A stretch of DNA of 64,000 nucleotides from Spirochaetota bacterium (GTDB taxonomy: Bacteria; Spirochaetota; UBA4802; UBA5550), in NCBI GenBank assembly GCA_025457915.1, contig JALOTL010000016.1:1-64000 (forward strand). The letters run 5' to 3'. Of the stretch, positions 45,254-53,614 are shown piece after piece. How positions within the stretch are numbered: the stretch's first letter is position 1; each line of letters begins with the position of its first letter. The translations under genes and the position numbers were made by a program. The notes beneath the pieces were generated by a model. It did not search any database and was not told where the DNA came from. It saw nothing but the letters and a program-made list of their open reading frames with translations.

Positions 45254-46164
45254 CTTTCCTCCGCGACAATGTGCACGAAGCAATCTTCAAGCGTGGGGGT
45301 TTTTTCCGTCATGGATATAGATTTTATCCCGGCCCCTGACAGGATTTTTTTTATTTTTCTTTTCGAATCTTCGAGGTCAGACACAAAAAGCCTCAGGGTA
45401 TCCCCCGTGAGAATGATACCCTTGTATTCCGGCTTCTTTCTCAGCTCCATCTCGCTCTTGATTGGATTCGTTGTCTTCATCTCCATGAAACGCTTCCCGA
45501 TCGACTCCTTGATGTCCGACGGATAGCCAGAGGTGATAAACCTTCCCCTGTACATCAGCGCGATCCTGTTGCATCTTTCAGCCTCGTCGAGATATGCCGT
45601 GCTTACCAGTATCGTTACGCCTTCCGAGAGGAGATCGTAAAGAATTTTCCAGAACTCCCGCCTGGAAACGGGATCCACGCCGTTGGTCGGCTCGTCGAGA
45701 AGTATCAGGTCCGGGGCGTGCACCAGGCAGCACGCAAGCCCGAGCTTCTGCTTCATCCCCCCCGACAATTTTCCTGCGAGCCTGTCCCTGAAAGGGCCCA
45801 GCCTGCTGAACCCGTATAACCTGTCAAGGCCGGCCCTGATCTGCCTTTTTGATTTGCCGAAAAGCCTGCCGAAAAAGTAAATATTCTCCTCCACGGTGAG
45901 GTCCTCGTACAGACCGAACCTCTGCGGCATGTACGCCAGCCTTTCCTTGATGGAATAGGGATTGCCGGAAACGTCCATACCGTCGATGGTAAGTCTCCCG
46001 CTGTCCGGACGAAGAATGGCGGCCGTCATCCTCAGCAGCGTGCTTTTGCCCGCGCCGTCGGGTCCGACTATGCCGAATATCTCCCCCTTTAAAGTGGAAA
46101 AGCTCAGCGAGGATACGGCTTCCCTGTCCCCGAAACTTTTCGTAATCGACTCGGCGACGATCAT
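45250..46164 (-). CDS. ABC exporter ATPase (first ATPase of the efflux operon)
   Basis: A 304-residue ATPase. The ATG at 46164 has GGAGAAG upstream, and conserved sequence (MIVAESITKSFGDREAV) begins there; the longer open frame to 46434 is only a shadow of the HlyD gene. Walker A GPDGAGKST, Q-loop MPQRFGLYEDLTV, signature LSGGMKQKLGL and Walker B LILLDEPTNGVDP are intact. It corresponds to the other half of YbhF, so this operon keeps the two ATPases as separate genes. It overlaps the HlyD stop by four bases. Confidence 0.93.
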   Translation of the reverse strand: MIVAESITKSFGDREAVSSLSFSTLKGEIFGIVGPDGAGKSTLLRMTAAILRPDSGRLTIDGMDVSGNPYSIKERLAYMPQRFGLYEDLTVEENIYFFGRLFGKSKRQIRAGLDRLYGFSRLGPFRDRLAGKLSGGMKQKLGLACCLVHAPDLILLDEPTNGVDPVSRREFWKILYDLLSEGVTILVSTAYLDEAERCNRIALMYRGRFITSGYPSDIKESIGKRFMEMKTTNPIKSEMELRKKPEYKGIILTGDTLRLFVSDLEDSKRKIKKILSGAGIKSISMTEKTPTLEDCFVHIVAEER

Positions 46165-46964
46165 TTTTTCTTCTCCGTTATTATAACGGCGTCGGCCGGC
46201 ATACCCGGCTTCAGGCTCTGGTCTGGGTTGTCCACGCTGATCTTTACGCCGTACATGAGCTTCACCCTTTCGTCCCTGGTCTGGATGGTCTTGGGAGTGA
46301 ATTCCGCCTTGCTGGATATTGCCACCACCTTCCCTGGAAAAATCCTCCCGGGAAACGTGTCCACGGTAATCTCGGCCTTCTGTCCTATCTTCACCCTTCC
46401 CAGCTTCTTTTCGCTGACGTAGATCCTGATCCATGTTTTTGTAAGGTCCGCCACGGTCATTATGGGCGAACCTGGAAAGGCCATTTCTCCAACCTCGAGG
46501 TTTCTGTCGAGGACTATGCCGGACGTGGGGGAAAGTATGACGGCGTTTCCTATCGCCGCGTTTATCTGGTCGTAGCCGGCGCTGGCCATCCTGTACGCGG
46601 TTTCAACGTTATCGTAGTCCTTTTTCGATATGGCCCCGGTGTTGTAAAGCTTTTTGATACGGACCAGGTTTTCCCTCGCGTTGCTCAGGTTGGCAGATAC
46701 GGACTGCCTCTGCGCACTCAGTTCGTCGAACTGTATCCTGACGAGCAGGTCATTCTTCGACACCTCCTCGCCCTCGTCTTTCGTCAGGACAAGGACCCTG
46801 CCGGCTATCTTGGTGCTGATTTCTATTTCAGTAACCTCGATCGTGCCGGATCCCTCGATCCTCGCAGCGCTCTCACCCAGGTGCCTGAAAACCTCGAAAT
46901 AAAGCGTTGCCGTTACAAGCGCGGTCCCGATCACCGCTATGGGTATGATCCTTTTCCTGTTCAT
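46161..46964 (-). CDS. HlyD-family periplasmic adaptor
   Basis: A 267-residue membrane-fusion protein that bridges the inner-membrane exporter and TolC. An N-terminal anchor helix (about 6-24) is followed by the lipoyl half-motif GRVLVLTKDEGEEVSKNDLL (about 55-74), a short coiled-coil hairpin (about 80-130), the second lipoyl half ILSPTSGIVLDRNLEVGE, and a beta-barrel end GLKPGMPADAVI-like. It starts one base after the tolC stop. It resembles YbhG/YhiI. Confidence 0.92.
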   Translation of the reverse strand: MNRKRIIPIAVIGTALVTATLYFEVFRHLGESAARIEGSGTIEVTEIEISTKIAGRVLVLTKDEGEEVSKNDLLVRIQFDELSAQRQSVSANLSNARENLVRIKKLYNTGAISKKDYDNVETAYRMASAGYDQINAAIGNAVILSPTSGIVLDRNLEVGEMAFPGSPIMTVADLTKTWIRIYVSEKKLGRVKIGQKAEITVDTFPGRIFPGKVVAISSKAEFTPKTIQTRDERVKLMYGVKISVDNPDQSLKPGMPADAVIITEKKK

Positions 46965-48356
46965 TTATCTGCCTCCGAAAATCTCGCCTTCATCGTCAAT
47001 GCCCGTGTCCCTCTGCAGCTCGGCCAGCGACTGATAATATCCGTTTATCGCGTTGATGTAGCCTGTCCTGGCCTCCGTAAGCGCCAGCTGCGACCCCAGG
47101 AGCTCGGAATTCTTTATCACCCCGGCCCTGTAACTTTCCCTGGCAATCCTTATTCCCTCCTCTGACTTGGCCACGTTTTCTTTCTGCGACTGTATCGTCT
47201 TGAAGGAAGTCTGCAGGCCGTAGCACGAGGATTTTATTGATATCAAAACAAGCCTTCTGATTTTCGATATCTCATGCTCCGCCCTGTCCATGTTTTCCTT
47301 TTCCTCCCTCTCCCTGGCCCTGGTGGGGTCTATCGGCAGGAGCGAACCCCATCTGTAAGTGGCCGCGACGCGGACCTGCCAGTTCTGCTGCCAGCTCCTG
47401 TCCCCCATGAACTGGGTCTGAAGTATGTTCACGGTAGGTTTTTCAAGGTTCTTGTTCAGACCGTAAGAGCCCCCGAGCGTGAAAGTCGGCCAAAGATAAT
47501 GGGAGCTGTTGATGTTTTTCGCGTTTTTCGCTATTTCCTTTTTCATCCTGATCTGTACGATTTCAGGCCTGTTCTTGAGCGCCGCCTCGGACAGGCGTTT
47601 TATCGAACCGTCCATGTCATCTATCCCTTTAAAAGCGTCGGCATCCAGTATGGACCGGTCAGCAGTATAAATGTTTTCATCGAGACCCAGATGGTAGTTG
47701 AAGTTCTCGATCGCAAGCCTGTGTTTATTTTCCGCGTCCAGGAGGTACGGCTCCTGGCTCTTGAGGCTCACCTGGGCCTGGAGCAGTTCGAACCTGGGAA
47801 CGCTTCCGGTTTTATAAAGGCTTTCCACGTCTTTCATGTTGATCTTTAAAAATTTTATCGCGTCTTTCCTGAGAATGATCAGCTCCTCGGAAAGAAGAAT
47901 ACCGAAATACGCTTTGATGACCGCGTAGGTCGTTTCATTCTTTATCTTCCTAACGTTTTCCACGGCGATTTTATATGCATTCCGGGAAAGCTGCAGCGAA
48001 TTGTAAAACATGCCCGGATTGATGCCGAACTTCAGCTGGATAATTTTTATATCGTACTGCCCTTCGGAAAAGCTCATGATCCCCTGTTCCGCGTACTGTC
48101 TGATTGCGGCCGCCTCCGACTCCAGGACGGGATACAGCTGGCCCCAGGCTGCATTGATCTTCTCCTCCGCCGCCTTCTGTTCCTTCATCGCGATCAGGTA
48201 GTCGCGGTTATTCTTGAGGGCAACGGCCACGGCTTCTTTGAGTCCTATATTCTTCAGATCCTCCGCGGCCGATGACGATACCGAAAGCAATATGAAGGCG
48301 GATATAAATATGGAAGCAGTAAAAAATGTTATTATAGGGTTCGTTTGCCTATTCAT
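46965..48356 (-). CDS. TolC-family outer-membrane efflux protein
   Basis: A 463-residue outer-membrane factor with a signal peptide (to about 30). It shows the two TolC-like repeats of long alpha-helices and barrel strands (for example LKEAVAVALKNNRDYLIAMKE near the N-terminus and YRAGVIKNSELLGSQLALTEARTG-type helices near the C-terminus). It forms the outer exit duct of the tripartite pump. Its start overlaps the end of tetR by eight bases. Confidence 0.9.
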   Translation of the reverse strand: MNRQTNPIITFFTASIFISAFILLSVSSSAAEDLKNIGLKEAVAVALKNNRDYLIAMKEQKAAEEKINAAWGQLYPVLESEAAAIRQYAEQGIMSFSEGQYDIKIIQLKFGINPGMFYNSLQLSRNAYKIAVENVRKIKNETTYAVIKAYFGILLSEELIILRKDAIKFLKINMKDVESLYKTGSVPRFELLQAQVSLKSQEPYLLDAENKHRLAIENFNYHLGLDENIYTADRSILDADAFKGIDDMDGSIKRLSEAALKNRPEIVQIRMKKEIAKNAKNINSSHYLWPTFTLGGSYGLNKNLEKPTVNILQTQFMGDRSWQQNWQVRVAATYRWGSLLPIDPTRAREREEKENMDRAEHEISKIRRLVLISIKSSCYGLQTSFKTIQSQKENVAKSEEGIRIARESYRAGVIKNSELLGSQLALTEARTGYINAINGYYQSLAELQRDTGIDDEGEIFGGR

Positions 48357-48966
48357 GTTTTTCTATTCCGTTTTTTATTATTGAAATAAGGTTGTTCCTG
48401 TAATCCACAAGATGGTTTTCCCTGAAAACCATCTTGTGGAGATCAGTTCCCTCTAATGTTATCCTCAGAATATTGAAAAAAACTACCGCCCCAATGACCT
48501 GCATGTGGGTGTATACCGGGTCAATCTCCCGGAACCTGTTTTCCTTTTTCCCTTTGCTGTAGAGGTTCACTACGACGCTTAATGTCGGAAGGATGAGCTT
48601 GGGAATTGCGAGCTTTTTAAAATATTTTCCACCGCTTGAAATCTCCCTCAACATAAGCCTTCCGAATTCAGGATCTATCGAGCCGGTAAAGTTCACGAAC
48701 CTGCTTATGATGTCGTATATCTGGTCGCTCGGGGAAACCTCAGTGATGTCGCCAATGACAACGGCATATATTTTTTCATATATATCGATCAGTATTCTTT
48801 CGTACAGCGCTTCCTTGTTCTTGAAGTGGTAATAGATCATGGCCTTGTTGATTTTAGCCCATGAGGCTATCCTGTCTATCCTGGCGCCGTCATACCCGTA
48901 CTGGGAAAATTCCTTTACGGCTGCTTTCAGGATCCTTTCTACAGATGTGGGGCCGTCGTGTTTCAT
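48349..48966 (-). CDS. TetR-family repressor of the efflux operon
   Basis: A 205-residue TetR regulator, first gene of the operon. The N-terminal HTH (about 9-55) reads ILKAAVKEFSQYGYDGARIDRIA followed by INKAMIYYHFKNKEALYERI. The C-terminal ligand domain is unassigned. ATG 48966 is chosen because similarity begins there; an in-frame TTG at 48990 would translate through the operator. No ribosome site is visible before the ATG, which lies two bases from the palindrome, so the message may be leaderless or nearly so. Autorepression and inducer-dependent efflux are inferred. Confidence 0.88.
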   Translation of the reverse strand: MKHDGPTSVERILKAAVKEFSQYGYDGARIDRIASWAKINKAMIYYHFKNKEALYERILIDIYEKIYAVVIGDITEVSPSDQIYDIISRFVNFTGSIDPEFGRLMLREISSGGKYFKKLAIPKLILPTLSVVVNLYSKGKKENRFREIDPVYTHMQVIGAVVFFNILRITLEGTDLHKMVFRENHLVDYRNNLISIIKNGIEKHE

Positions 48967-48967
48967 A

Positions 48968-48987
48968 TTAACTAACCATTTAGTTAA
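48968..48987. promoter_or_regulatory. TetR-type operator palindrome
   Basis: TTAACTAA (48968-48975) and TTAGTTAA (48980-48987) are perfect inverted arms around CCAT. This is a common operator form for TetR/AcrR repressors. It covers the predicted transcription start and abuts the tetR start codon. Confidence 0.8.
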
Positions 48988-49016
48988 CAAATAATTACCC
49001 GTGCTGAAAAAGTCAA
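48988..49016 (-). promoter_or_regulatory. Promoter of the tetR-efflux operon
   Basis: On the minus strand TTGACT (49011-49016) and TATTTG (48988-48993) are 17 bp apart. The -10 touches the operator, and the start point would fall near 48981 inside it, so bound TetR would block polymerase. Confidence 0.55.
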
Positions 49017-49128
49017 ATATTTTTTTTATTTTTTAACGCCAGTATTGATTTCAATCTCTGCCGCTTCATGATGAATATTTATTGACAGAAAATAATGCGA
49101 CATAATATAAACGAACTGGAGAAACATC

Positions 49129-49716
49129 TTGATTGGCAGATTAAAAGGAACCATTGAAGACCTGAAACCGACCGAGCTCATCCTTGACGTCGGCGGAGTG
49201 GGTTATCTCGTCCAAATCCCCTTTTCCACATACGAAAAACTTACCGGGGAAGCCGCTGCGTCCCTCTTCATATACACCTATCACAGGGAGGACAGTCTCC
49301 GGCTTTACGGTTTTTATACGATGGCGGAAAAAAGCGTATTCTCGATCCTCCTAGGCATCAGCGGTATCGGGCCATCAATGGCGCTTTCCGTCATATCCGG
49401 CATATCCATCGAGGCGCTTATAGATTCGGTTAAAAATGAAAACCCGTCATACCTTACCGGCATACCGGGAATAGGAAAGAGCAGGGCCGAAAAATTGATA
49501 TTCGAGCTCAAACGGAAGATAAAAAAAATTGAGACTCTTTCCGCCGGCCAGGCCCAGCCTGCATCCAGCGGCAACCTTGCCGTAGAAGCCCTCGTGACGC
49601 TCGGATTCGACGAAGCGAGATCGCTGAAAACAATTGAAGCGCTCATAAAAGAAAAACCCGATTCGACGGCCGAGTCCCTCATCAAGGAAGCCCTGCGATC
49701 ATTCGCCTCCAGATGA
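49129..49716 (+). CDS. ruvA: Holliday junction helicase subunit RuvA
   Basis: A 195-residue RuvA, which binds four-way junctions and loads RuvB. It starts at TTG with GGAG seven bases upstream, giving the family opening MIGRLKGTIED. The OB domain, two helix-hairpin-helix motifs (LLGISGIGPSMALSVIS and LTGIPGIGKSRAEKLI) and the C-terminal RuvB-binding domain (NLAVEALVTLGFDEARS) are complete. ruvB and ruvC are not adjacent. Confidence 0.95.
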   Translation: MIGRLKGTIEDLKPTELILDVGGVGYLVQIPFSTYEKLTGEAAASLFIYTYHREDSLRLYGFYTMAEKSVFSILLGISGIGPSMALSVISGISIEALIDSVKNENPSYLTGIPGIGKSRAEKLIFELKRKIKKIETLSAGQAQPASSGNLAVEALVTLGFDEARSLKTIEALIKEKPDSTAESLIKEALRSFASR

Positions 49717-49828
49717 CCCTCCCGACATATGCGAAATTTATGCTGAAAACGAAAAAATTTTTCTTGCATTTTAACGGCATAAAAAACTATTCTCAAAACG
49801 TTTGAACAAATCGTTTAATATATATGTT

Positions 49829-50866
49829 ATGAAAAACGGCATTTTATCCGCGTCGCTCGCGTGCGTCATCTTCATTGCGTCCCAGGCCGATGCTTCAGCA
49901 GGCAGTTTATACGGGAATCCCTATTCAGGGCTGTTCGTGCAGGCGGAACAGGCCCCAGAAAAAAAGCAGATCGACGGCAAGGAAACCGGCGAGCAGGGCG
50001 CTGGTGAAACGAAAAAAAAAATCGTGAGGTATTCCATACTGATCGGGGTTCCGGTGCTCGTCTATTCCTTCGCCCTGGGGTCCTGGGGATGGGCTGACCG
50101 GAGAAGCTGGAAATGGGGACACGAAGGGTTCTTCGGCCACGGCACTTACGAAGGCGGCCTCGACAAGACGTGCCATATGTATTCCCAGTACTTCACCATG
50201 AGGGCGGCCTATACCGTGTTCAATTACACTGAAAACGGCGCTCCAATAAAATGGGTCTACGCAATCGGGTTTACGTCGCTCCTCGGCCTGAGCATAGAAT
50301 TCGGAGACGCCTATTCCGGGCAGAACGGGTTCGCATGGGAGGACCTGGTGGCGAACGCGGTGGGGATAACAATCGGATCGCTGCTTGAAAAATATCCGAA
50401 AGCCGACGCGTTCGTAAGCCTCAGCGCCGAATATTTTCCGACCGAATACTTCAGAAAAAGGCCGCAGCACCTGATGATGTTCCCGGACGACTACAGCGGG
50501 TGGAGCATCATGGCGAACTTCAAGCTTGCCGGATTCAGGGAGATCGGCCTTGAAATCCCTGATTTTATGCGGTACATCATGCTCGATCTGGGATACTTCT
50601 GCCGCGGATACACTAAGTACGACAGGAGGACGGCCGCGGAGGGTCTGCGGTACCCCACGAAATCCCAGAACTGGTTTTTCGGCGTCTCCATAAACATGAT
50701 GGAAGTCGTGAAGGACTTTTTCGAGGACAAGAACAGCTTCGCGTGCAGGGCTGCACAGCAGCCGTTCAAATACATTCATATTCCCGCGGGCTACAAATTC
50801 AAATACGCCATCAGGAAATCAATCGGCCACCCGAAGGTAAGGTGGAACAATCCCATGAACAAATAA
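49829..50866 (+). CDS. DUF2279-family exported protein
   Basis: A 345-residue protein with an N-terminal signal peptide when started at ATG 49829 (ILSASLACVIFIASQADASA). A TTG at 49802 would add nine residues and has no better ribosome site. After a charged linker and one membrane segment (about 65-85), the DUF2279 core follows: GGLDKTCHMYSQYFTMR, LGLSIEFGDAYSGQNGFAWEDLVANAVG, with conserved His and acidic residues. The C-terminal part (about 200-345) is beta-rich and may reach the outer membrane. Its stop codon abuts that of the convergent gene. Function unknown. Confidence 0.65.
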   Translation: MKNGILSASLACVIFIASQADASAGSLYGNPYSGLFVQAEQAPEKKQIDGKETGEQGAGETKKKIVRYSILIGVPVLVYSFALGSWGWADRRSWKWGHEGFFGHGTYEGGLDKTCHMYSQYFTMRAAYTVFNYTENGAPIKWVYAIGFTSLLGLSIEFGDAYSGQNGFAWEDLVANAVGITIGSLLEKYPKADAFVSLSAEYFPTEYFRKRPQHLMMFPDDYSGWSIMANFKLAGFREIGLEIPDFMRYIMLDLGYFCRGYTKYDRRTAAEGLRYPTKSQNWFFGVSINMMEVVKDFFEDKNSFACRAAQQPFKYIHIPAGYKFKYAIRKSIGHPKVRWNNPMNK

Positions 50867-51535
50867 TCAACCGAAGGTTTTAGATTTCAGTTCCCTGAGA
50901 GCGTCGGCCGCTATCCATCTCGCGGACCTTGAATCTATCCTGGAAATTTTCTCCGCGAGATTTATAGCTTCCCTGTTGAGCCTTTGATTCCTCTTTCCTA
51001 TCTGCCGGAGGGCCCAGTTTACCGCTTTCTTCACGAAATTCCTTTCGTCCGAAGAGGCATTGAAAATCAGCGGAAAAAACTTACTGAACCTGGAATCCGA
51101 TGAATCCCGGTCATGCACGGCAAGCACGGCCATAAGCGCAAATCCGGCCCTCCTGACGTATTCCTCTTCTCGTCCCGCCCACTCCATTGCCATGTCGTGC
51201 GCGGAAGGGATTTTCCAGAAAAGGTTCAGGCAGGCCTGGTCGCATATGCCCCATGAATCTATTTCGCCGATCCATTTTTCAATCACATCGCCGCTCATCA
51301 ATTCCGGATCAGCAATCAGGCTCGCCAGTATCATTGCCTCGTGGATCCCGGAATCCCATAATTCAAGCGCGACCCCGTGGTTTTTTCCGGTCTCCGCCGC
51401 CATCCTGCGGAGCACGGGCATGCTTATACCCAGCATGTTTTTCGATTTAATGCCGAATCTCCGCATGCCCTCCGCATTTTTCCTGTTATGGAGCGATTTG
51501 AGCTTTCTTATTATTTCCGCGCATTTCTTCGTCAT
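50867..51535 (-). CDS. AlkD-like DNA alkylation repair protein
   Basis: A 222-residue all-helical HEAT-like repeat protein of the DNA alkylation repair family. Family segments are visible: AEGMRRFGIKSKNMLGISMPVLRRMA (about 18-43), EAMILASLIADPELM (about 66-80), DSWGICDQACLNLF (about 93-106), and the NFVKKAVNWALRQIGKRN helix (about 167-184). AlkD enzymes excise N3- and N7-alkylated purines without base flipping; other members are structural. No partner repair gene is adjacent. Confidence 0.85.
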   Translation of the reverse strand: MTKKCAEIIRKLKSLHNRKNAEGMRRFGIKSKNMLGISMPVLRRMAAETGKNHGVALELWDSGIHEAMILASLIADPELMSGDVIEKWIGEIDSWGICDQACLNLFWKIPSAHDMAMEWAGREEEYVRRAGFALMAVLAVHDRDSSDSRFSKFFPLIFNASSDERNFVKKAVNWALRQIGKRNQRLNREAINLAEKISRIDSRSARWIAADALRELKSKTFG

Positions 51536-51631
51536 GACTGATTCTATTTTTTTTTCATTTCGCTTTTAAAGCAACAAGCCGCCGCATTATAACAGATTCA
51601 TGTTTTTTAAAACACGGCAGGCAATGGATAA

Positions 51632-53608
51632 TTAATTATTCGGAGCCCCTTTATTTAAAATCTCAAGCGCCCATTTCGCGGCAAGGTGCCCGTTGCCCTT
51701 CCGCAAAACCGTTATTATCCCGGTCTCCCCGCGGCCGCCGAAAAAAATCCCGTAACTTACCGGTCTGTTAGTACCGTCTATGACCGTCGACGTTTTCCCC
51801 CATGTCTCTTCCATGTTTGTCCGCACCGGTTTTTTTTGAAGCGGTAAATAATTCCTGGGGTCGCCGTATTCCTTGACTGCGCCGGATGCCGTTCCCATGA
51901 TGAATGTTTTCGCAAGAAGGCCGTATACTTTCCTGGCAGCCTCCCGCCTGATTCTTTTCGGTTCGCCTCCGGAGTCACGCCCGCTGGCATGCAAAAATCC
52001 CGCGATTTTCATGAGATCCCCGACCGAAAAAAATACCCTCCTGTCAAGGCCGGAAAGTATTTTTGAAAAATCCCCCCCGTCTGGAAGATTGTCTTCAATT
52101 CCGCATTCGCCGCAAAACCTTTCGAAAAAGGCGCGGAACCCTTCCTCTGATATTTCCCCCGCGAGAGACGCGAAATACATGTTGCACGATGACGGCAGAG
52201 CGTCTTCGATGCCGATGTCGCCGTGGCCCCCTGGCTTCCAGCAGCCCTCCGGCAGGAGATTGTTACCCTTTTTTCCGCCGCATGAAAATCTGTACCCTGA
52301 AAACAGATCAGGTCTTTCGGACGCCAGATAAAGGGCAGCTATTATCTTGAATATGGATCCGGACGGCAGCCTCCTTTTCTCCATTGATGGATTCGACGCT
52401 TCAATTATCCTCCCGCTGTTTAAATCAAATTTCACGTAAGACAGATAAATGGACGCGGCTCCGTCTTCGGAAGCCCTGAACTTCAGCCCGGGATGGTAAT
52501 GCTCCAGTATTTCGTATCTTCCGTATCCCAGGCTGGAAAGGGCCAGTGCCCCTTTCTGACACAGGCCCACTCCATGTCCCAGTCCCATGCCGCTGAAAAC
52601 AAACTTCAAATCACCCGATGAATGGTCTTTCTTTACGGTGTAATTGTTGCTCTTAATGAAATTCCATCCCCTCTTCCTGTTGATCCTCAGTCTGAAATCC
52701 TCGGACGCGTAGTCCTTTTTATTGTTATCCATAGCAATCCGTATCACGGCGCCTCTTGATTCGACATCAAGGATTCTTTCCGCTGCTTTTCCTTTCGTCC
52801 CCAATATGCCTCCCAGTTCCGATGCAGGCAGAGTGCGTTCCCAGCCGCTTTTGCCGTCCCTGCAGAGATATCTCCCCGTTTGAAAAAGCCTGTCCCTTAC
52901 GCCGTCATCCCCGGGACGCGAACCAAGCCTGAAAAGCCCCCGGTCAAGAGTGACGCCCCCGCAGCAGGAATGAAAAAAAAGTACTGCTGGTTCTATCATG
53001 TCGCAGTCCGGAACAGGTCCGTTCCATGACACCCCCCTGTAGACCTGGCAATGCGTGAGATCGCAGAAATCATATCCGTCATGTACAGGCGCGATTTTAC
53101 GGTACCTCGAGGAAATAACGGCGCCCAGCGCGTAAACCGCCTCCATCCCCCCCGGAGGGGTTTTCCCGAATTCAGAAACAGCCGCGTCCATGCAATACGC
53201 GGAAAGCCTTTCGCTGGTTATTATCACGGGGTCCGGTCCGGCATCGAGCCGGACGGTTAAAGGCGTGCGGTAGGACCTGGCGCCGCCTTTCAGTTCAATC
53301 CTTGCGACGCCGGGACCGCCTCCGTCGGCTCTGAAATCGAATTTACCGGAAAAGACCCGGCCGTTTATTTCAGCGTGCCAGGCTCCTTCACGAAAATATA
53401 TCCTGAGCCGTCCGCCGCCGGTTTGCAGTCCGGAGCCGCTCTCCCTTACGGGGGTGGATCCGTCAAAGACGAATACAAGAGGGACGCCGTTGTTCCTTGC
53501 GAGCCGCAGGTGCTTTGAAAGAATCCCTATCCTGACCGCCGGCTCTTCCGTTCCATTCAGGGGCAATATCGCGAGCGATAATATGATAAGCGGGAAAAGC
53601 CTTTTCAT
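51632..53608 (-). CDS. SpoIID/LytB domain fused to a penicillin-binding domain
   Basis: A 658-residue exported protein with a signal peptide (to about 19). Residues about 130-375 form a SpoIID/LytB domain: SERLSAYCMDAAVSEFG, DLTHCQVYRG (184-192), HSCCGGVT (213-220) and LGHGVGLCQKGAL (344-356). These proteins cleave or bind denuded peptidoglycan glycan strands. Residues about 385-655 look like a penicillin-recognising serine domain with SxxK at Ser418-Lys421, SxN at Ser474-Asn476, and Lys605-Thr606-Ser607 where KTG is expected. It begins six bases after the macroglobulin gene. The fusion is unusual; whether the serine domain is active is open. Confidence 0.8.
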   Translation of the reverse strand: MKRLFPLIILSLAILPLNGTEEPAVRIGILSKHLRLARNNGVPLVFVFDGSTPVRESGSGLQTGGGRLRIYFREGAWHAEINGRVFSGKFDFRADGGGPGVARIELKGGARSYRTPLTVRLDAGPDPVIITSERLSAYCMDAAVSEFGKTPPGGMEAVYALGAVISSRYRKIAPVHDGYDFCDLTHCQVYRGVSWNGPVPDCDMIEPAVLFFHSCCGGVTLDRGLFRLGSRPGDDGVRDRLFQTGRYLCRDGKSGWERTLPASELGGILGTKGKAAERILDVESRGAVIRIAMDNNKKDYASEDFRLRINRKRGWNFIKSNNYTVKKDHSSGDLKFVFSGMGLGHGVGLCQKGALALSSLGYGRYEILEHYHPGLKFRASEDGAASIYLSYVKFDLNSGRIIEASNPSMEKRRLPSGSIFKIIAALYLASERPDLFSGYRFSCGGKKGNNLLPEGCWKPGGHGDIGIEDALPSSCNMYFASLAGEISEEGFRAFFERFCGECGIEDNLPDGGDFSKILSGLDRRVFFSVGDLMKIAGFLHASGRDSGGEPKRIRREAARKVYGLLAKTFIMGTASGAVKEYGDPRNYLPLQKKPVRTNMEETWGKTSTVIDGTNRPVSYGIFFGGRGETGIITVLRKGNGHLAAKWALEILNKGAPNN

Positions 53609-53614
53609 CAGGAA

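Noticed and set aside
46165-46434. N-terminal extension of the first ABC ATPase.
   Set aside because: It overlaps the HlyD gene in another frame; conserved ATPase sequence and a ribosome site begin at 46164.
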